A stretch of DNA of 64,000 nt from Bacteroidota bacterium (lineage in GTDB: Bacteria > Bacteroidota > Bacteroidia > JACPRZ01), in contig JACPRZ010000063.1 in assembly GCA_016193485.1 (NCBI GenBank), forward strand, positions 1 through 64,000, in the 5' to 3' direction. Below the pieces are notes generated by a model. It saw only the letters and a list, made by a program, of their open reading frames with translations, ran no database searches and had not been told where the DNA came from. A program made the translations under genes and the position numbers. Below, piece after piece: positions 61,178-64,000 of this stretch. Positions within the stretch are counted from its first letter, which is position 1; every line of letters starts with the position of its first letter.

Positions 61178-64000
61178 ATGAAAAACCCGGTTTTTCAGTT
61201 ACCTGTTTTCTTTGATCCCTTTTATGTCCTGACTATCGGGTTTCTACTTTGCGGTTTCAGTTTTATTCCGGCTCAAACTCCCACCAACCAGGATTGTGCC
61301 GGATCCATCGCTCTCTGCCAGTTCACATATTCCGAGACCAACGCGTACATGGGAACCGGGAATATTCTTAACGAGATTGATACGAATAACAGTTGTCTTA
61401 AGTCAGGGGAACGAAATGATGTATGGTATACATTTACTGTTTCCAACCCAGGCAACCTTTGCTTTACCATTACCCCTAATGTTGCAGCCGATGATTATGA
61501 CTGGGCTGTATATAATCTTTCAAGCGCTTCGTGCGGGGATATCAGTTCCAATCCCTCGCTTGAGGTGAGTTGCAATTATGCGCCAAATCCAGGACCTACA
61601 GGACCAAACGGATTAGGAGGTCCTCAGAACGAACCCTGCCTTTCTGTGAATACCGGTGAACGGTATGTGATAAATGTTAGCCAGTTTTCGGTTTCGCTTA
61701 ACGGCTATACCGTTGATTTCAGCGCATCCACCGCAACTATTTACGACAATACCATTCCCGCCCTTGATACGATCCTGACAAGCATATCATGCGGAGCAAA
61801 CTCCATTTCTTTTTCTCTTACTGAAGAAATTGTATGCGCTTCCGTTTCACCTTCCGATTTCCAGATCAATGGTCCCGGAGGTCCGTATACCTTTACCTCC
61901 CTCACCGGTACGGAATGTTCTTCAGGTAGTCAACTAGGGCAAACTTTTTCGGCAACCGTCTCCCCCCCCCTTAAATACGGGGGTTCCTTCAATCTTTGCA
62001 TTAACGGATCAGTCACCGACCTTTGCGGGAATTCCGCAGCCGGTTCCTGCCTTCCGTTCACTATCAGCGGAGTGACTGCGGTTATTATTTCTTCAACAGA
62101 TGTGAATTGTTTTCACCAGAAAACCGGGACCGCCACTGCGGATGCTTCCAATGGCGTGGCTCCTTACACCTTCCAATGGAGTACCGTACCCCCGCAATTC
62201 GGTCCGGTTGCTACCGGGCTTGGCGGAGGTAACTATGCGGTTACTGCAACGGATGCTGCCGGGTGTGCCGGTGTGACTTCCGTTACCATTACCCAACCTG
62301 TCGTTCTCCCGAGTATTGACCCTGTAAGTTGCGACAGTTTTTCGTGTGACGGACAGGCATCGGTATTACCTGTGGGAGGCACCCCCCCTTATTCCTATCA
62401 GTGGTATGATGAACAGTGGAACCCTATCCCGGGTGAAACCAACCCTTCGGTAAATAATCTCTGTGCCGGACCCTGGTTCATTGTCACTACAGATAATGCG
62501 GGATGCAAGGATACGACCGCCATTACGATACAGATACCGGCTCTTGGTGTTGCGCAGGTATCGCCTTCCTGCCCGGGCGACTGTGACGGGAAAGCGCTGC
62601 TGGCAAGTTCAGGAGGCACCCCCCCTTTTACCTATCAGTGGGAAAATCCCCTGGGAACACCCATCGCAGGTGAGACGGATACCGCGCTTGAAAATGTCTG
62701 TGCCGGATGGTATTATATCCGCGTTACAACTGTTTCCGGATGCGTATTGACCGACAGCATTCAGGTTATAGACCCGCCACCGCTAAATGTAACTGCAGTT
62801 CCTGAAAATACGTGTGCCGGAGTTTGTGACGGACGTGCAAACGCGGCAGTCACCGGGGGAACGAGTCCATATTCCTATCAATGGGACACTCCCGATTCAT
62901 CAACTACCGCTGCAATTGTATCTCTCTGTGCCGGTACTTACGCTGTGACTGTCACCGATTCAAAAGGATGTACGGCAACTTCTTCCACAACGATTACCGA
63001 AACTACTCCCATGACTTTGACCACAAGCGTAGTAAATACCAATTGTTCCCAGCCCGATGGGATCGCTAATGTCTTGGTTTCGGGCGGAACTTCACCCTAT
63101 ACCTACCAGTGGAATGATGATAACAGCCAAACCACGCAAAGCGCCACCGGTCTGCCGGCACGCGATTATTCGGTAATTGTCACCGATAATATCGGTTGCA
63201 AAGACACGGCAACGGTTTCGGTCGGCTATGCCGACAGCAATGTTGCTGTGATCACAGTGAATAAACCTATTTCCTGCCCGGGCGCATGTGACGGAGAAAT
63301 TGAAGTTGCCATTACCGGTGGAGTTCCTCCATATACCTATTCCTGGAGTACAAAAGATATTACGGCAAGCGTGGACAGCGCCTGTGCAGATACGATCAGC
63401 GTTACGGCTACTGACTCCACCGGCTGCCCTGCCGCATCACAAATCCTTCTGCAGGACCCTTTGCCGATTACCATTGATAATATGACTCCGACTCCTGAAA
63501 CATCCTGCAATTCGCAGGACGGATCAATAGATATTTCAGTTTCCGGAGGAAATCCGGCTTATACTTACCAGTGGTCGACCGGGGCAACATCCCAGGATAT
63601 TACCGGGCTTACTGCAGGAACCTATACCGTTACTGTTTATGATTCCAACAACTGCCCTCCTGATACGGGAACGACCGTCCTCACTGAGCCGCCACGCGTT
63701 GATATCAACGTGATCAGTACGACTCCCGAATCAACATGTAATTCACAGGACGGTTCCATAGACATTGATGTAGTCAATGGTGAAGCGCCCTATACCTATC
63801 AATGGTCAACCGGAGCAGCAACACAGGATGTATCCGGATTATCGTCCGGCTCTTTTACGGTGATAGTGACCGATGTGAATAATTGCCCGGCCGACACTGA
63901 AATCATCGTTCTTACCGAACCCCCCCCTATTGTTTCGGATGTAACAGTTCAGAATCTTTCCTGCACAGGATCCAATGACGGTTCTGCGATAACTGCAGTT
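61178..64000 (+). CDS. SprB-repeat surface adhesin, N-terminal part (runs off right edge)
   Basis: An open frame of 941 codons from the ATG at 61178 (61139 also possible) reaches the window end without a stop. A signal peptide ends SFIPAQ. Residues ~30-190 are a CUB/PPC-like beta domain (DVWYTFTVSNPGNLCFTITP). Then eight complete SprB repeats and the start of a ninth follow, each about 70 residues with pattern GGTSPYTYQW...GLxAGTYTVTVTDxxGC. SprB repeats build the long T9SS-secreted adhesins of Bacteroidota, including the gliding adhesin SprB. The expected C-terminal sorting domain lies outside the window. Several C runs of 7-9 occur in the coding strand. Confidence 0.9.
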   Translation, partial: MKNPVFQLPVFFDPFYVLTIGFLLCGFSFIPAQTPTNQDCAGSIALCQFTYSETNAYMGTGNILNEIDTNNSCLKSGERNDVWYTFTVSNPGNLCFTITPNVAADDYDWAVYNLSSASCGDISSNPSLEVSCNYAPNPGPTGPNGLGGPQNEPCLSVNTGERYVINVSQFSVSLNGYTVDFSASTATIYDNTIPALDTILTSISCGANSISFSLTEEIVCASVSPSDFQINGPGGPYTFTSLTGTECSSGSQLGQTFSATVSPPLKYGGSFNLCINGSVTDLCGNSAAGSCLPFTISGVTAVIISSTDVNCFHQKTGTATADASNGVAPYTFQWSTVPPQFGPVATGLGGGNYAVTATDAAGCAGVTSVTITQPVVLPSIDPVSCDSFSCDGQASVLPVGGTPPYSYQWYDEQWNPIPGETNPSVNNLCAGPWFIVTTDNAGCKDTTAITIQIPALGVAQVSPSCPGDCDGKALLASSGGTPPFTYQWENPLGTPIAGETDTALENVCAGWYYIRVTTVSGCVLTDSIQVIDPPPLNVTAVPENTCAGVCDGRANAAVTGGTSPYSYQWDTPDSSTTAAIVSLCAGTYAVTVTDSKGCTATSSTTITETTPMTLTTSVVNTNCSQPDGIANVLVSGGTSPYTYQWNDDNSQTTQSATGLPARDYSVIVTDNIGCKDTATVSVGYADSNVAVITVNKPISCPGACDGEIEVAITGGVPPYTYSWSTKDITASVDSACADTISVTATDSTGCPAASQILLQDPLPITIDNMTPTPETSCNSQDGSIDISVSGGNPAYTYQWSTGATSQDITGLTAGTYTVTVYDSNNCPPDTGTTVLTEPPRVDINVISTTPESTCNSQDGSIDIDVVNGEAPYTYQWSTGAATQDVSGLSSGSFTVIVTDVNNCPADTEIIVLTEPPPIVSDVTVQNLSCTGSNDGSAITAV

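Noticed and set aside
61962-61985. C run and GGGGG near 61962-61983 as another inserted palindrome
   Set aside because: The encoded SPPLKYGGSFNLC fits the expected Ig-like strand of the adhesin, so an insertion is not needed.

Overview
The window looks like a chromosomal piece of a Bacteroidota bacterium. The evidence is: type IX secretion (T9SS) C-terminal sorting domains on several exported proteins, an SprB-repeat adhesin, ELWxxDGT and GEVED proteins, a DUF4175 protein, a short (290 aa) RpoD-type sigma factor, type B ribosomal protein L31, and promoters of the form TTTG-N-TAnnTTTG with few clear Shine-Dalgarno sites. No rRNA, tRNA or CRISPR array was recognised.

Layout. 1-10 kb: the start of a leucine-rich-repeat gene built from 72-bp tandem repeats, Mn-type superoxide dismutase, a TM2 protein, L31, a beta-helix lipoprotein, an LtaS-like membrane sulfatase and a large multi-PAS sensor kinase, then 1.1 kb of repeats. 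10-20 kb: dprA, an exported operon (lipoprotein, PD40-OmpA, TPR-CHAT protease-like protein) and two secreted proteins. 20.7-25.2 kb: an accessory island of small genes joined by a recurring ~25-bp junction that matches the 3' end of an Eco57I/PglX-like restriction-modification gene. It ends with a treble-clef/DUF4379-type gene fragment fused onto the 3' end of a second sensor kinase. 25-39 kb: that kinase, an orphan LuxR-type HTH protein, two tandem DXD glycosyltransferases, a DUF1571-like gene broken by an amber codon, transporters, a methyltransferase, an ABC ATPase and a cobalamin adenosyltransferase. 39-46 kb: a propeller-PAS-SpoIIE phosphatase interrupted in frame by a DUF559 nuclease element, a ClC channel and a GEVED protein. 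46-57 kb: RsbW-like kinase, DUF4175 protein, CPA2 antiporter, purL, ffh, rpoD. 57-64 kb: an outer-membrane-like protein, a tandem-domain amidohydrolase and a very large SprB-repeat adhesin that runs off the right edge.

The most unusual theme is small palindromic or inverted-repeat DNA. It occurs between genes, often nested, and also inside coding sequence in frame: the DUF559 element in the SpoIIE phosphatase, a half-element in a signal-peptide region, and a palindrome in a PAS domain. Five intergenic elements of 128-150 bp share termini resembling GTTACTATTCACCCC. The best candidates for an undescribed system are the junction-linked gene array at 20.7-25.2 kb and the DUF559 element.
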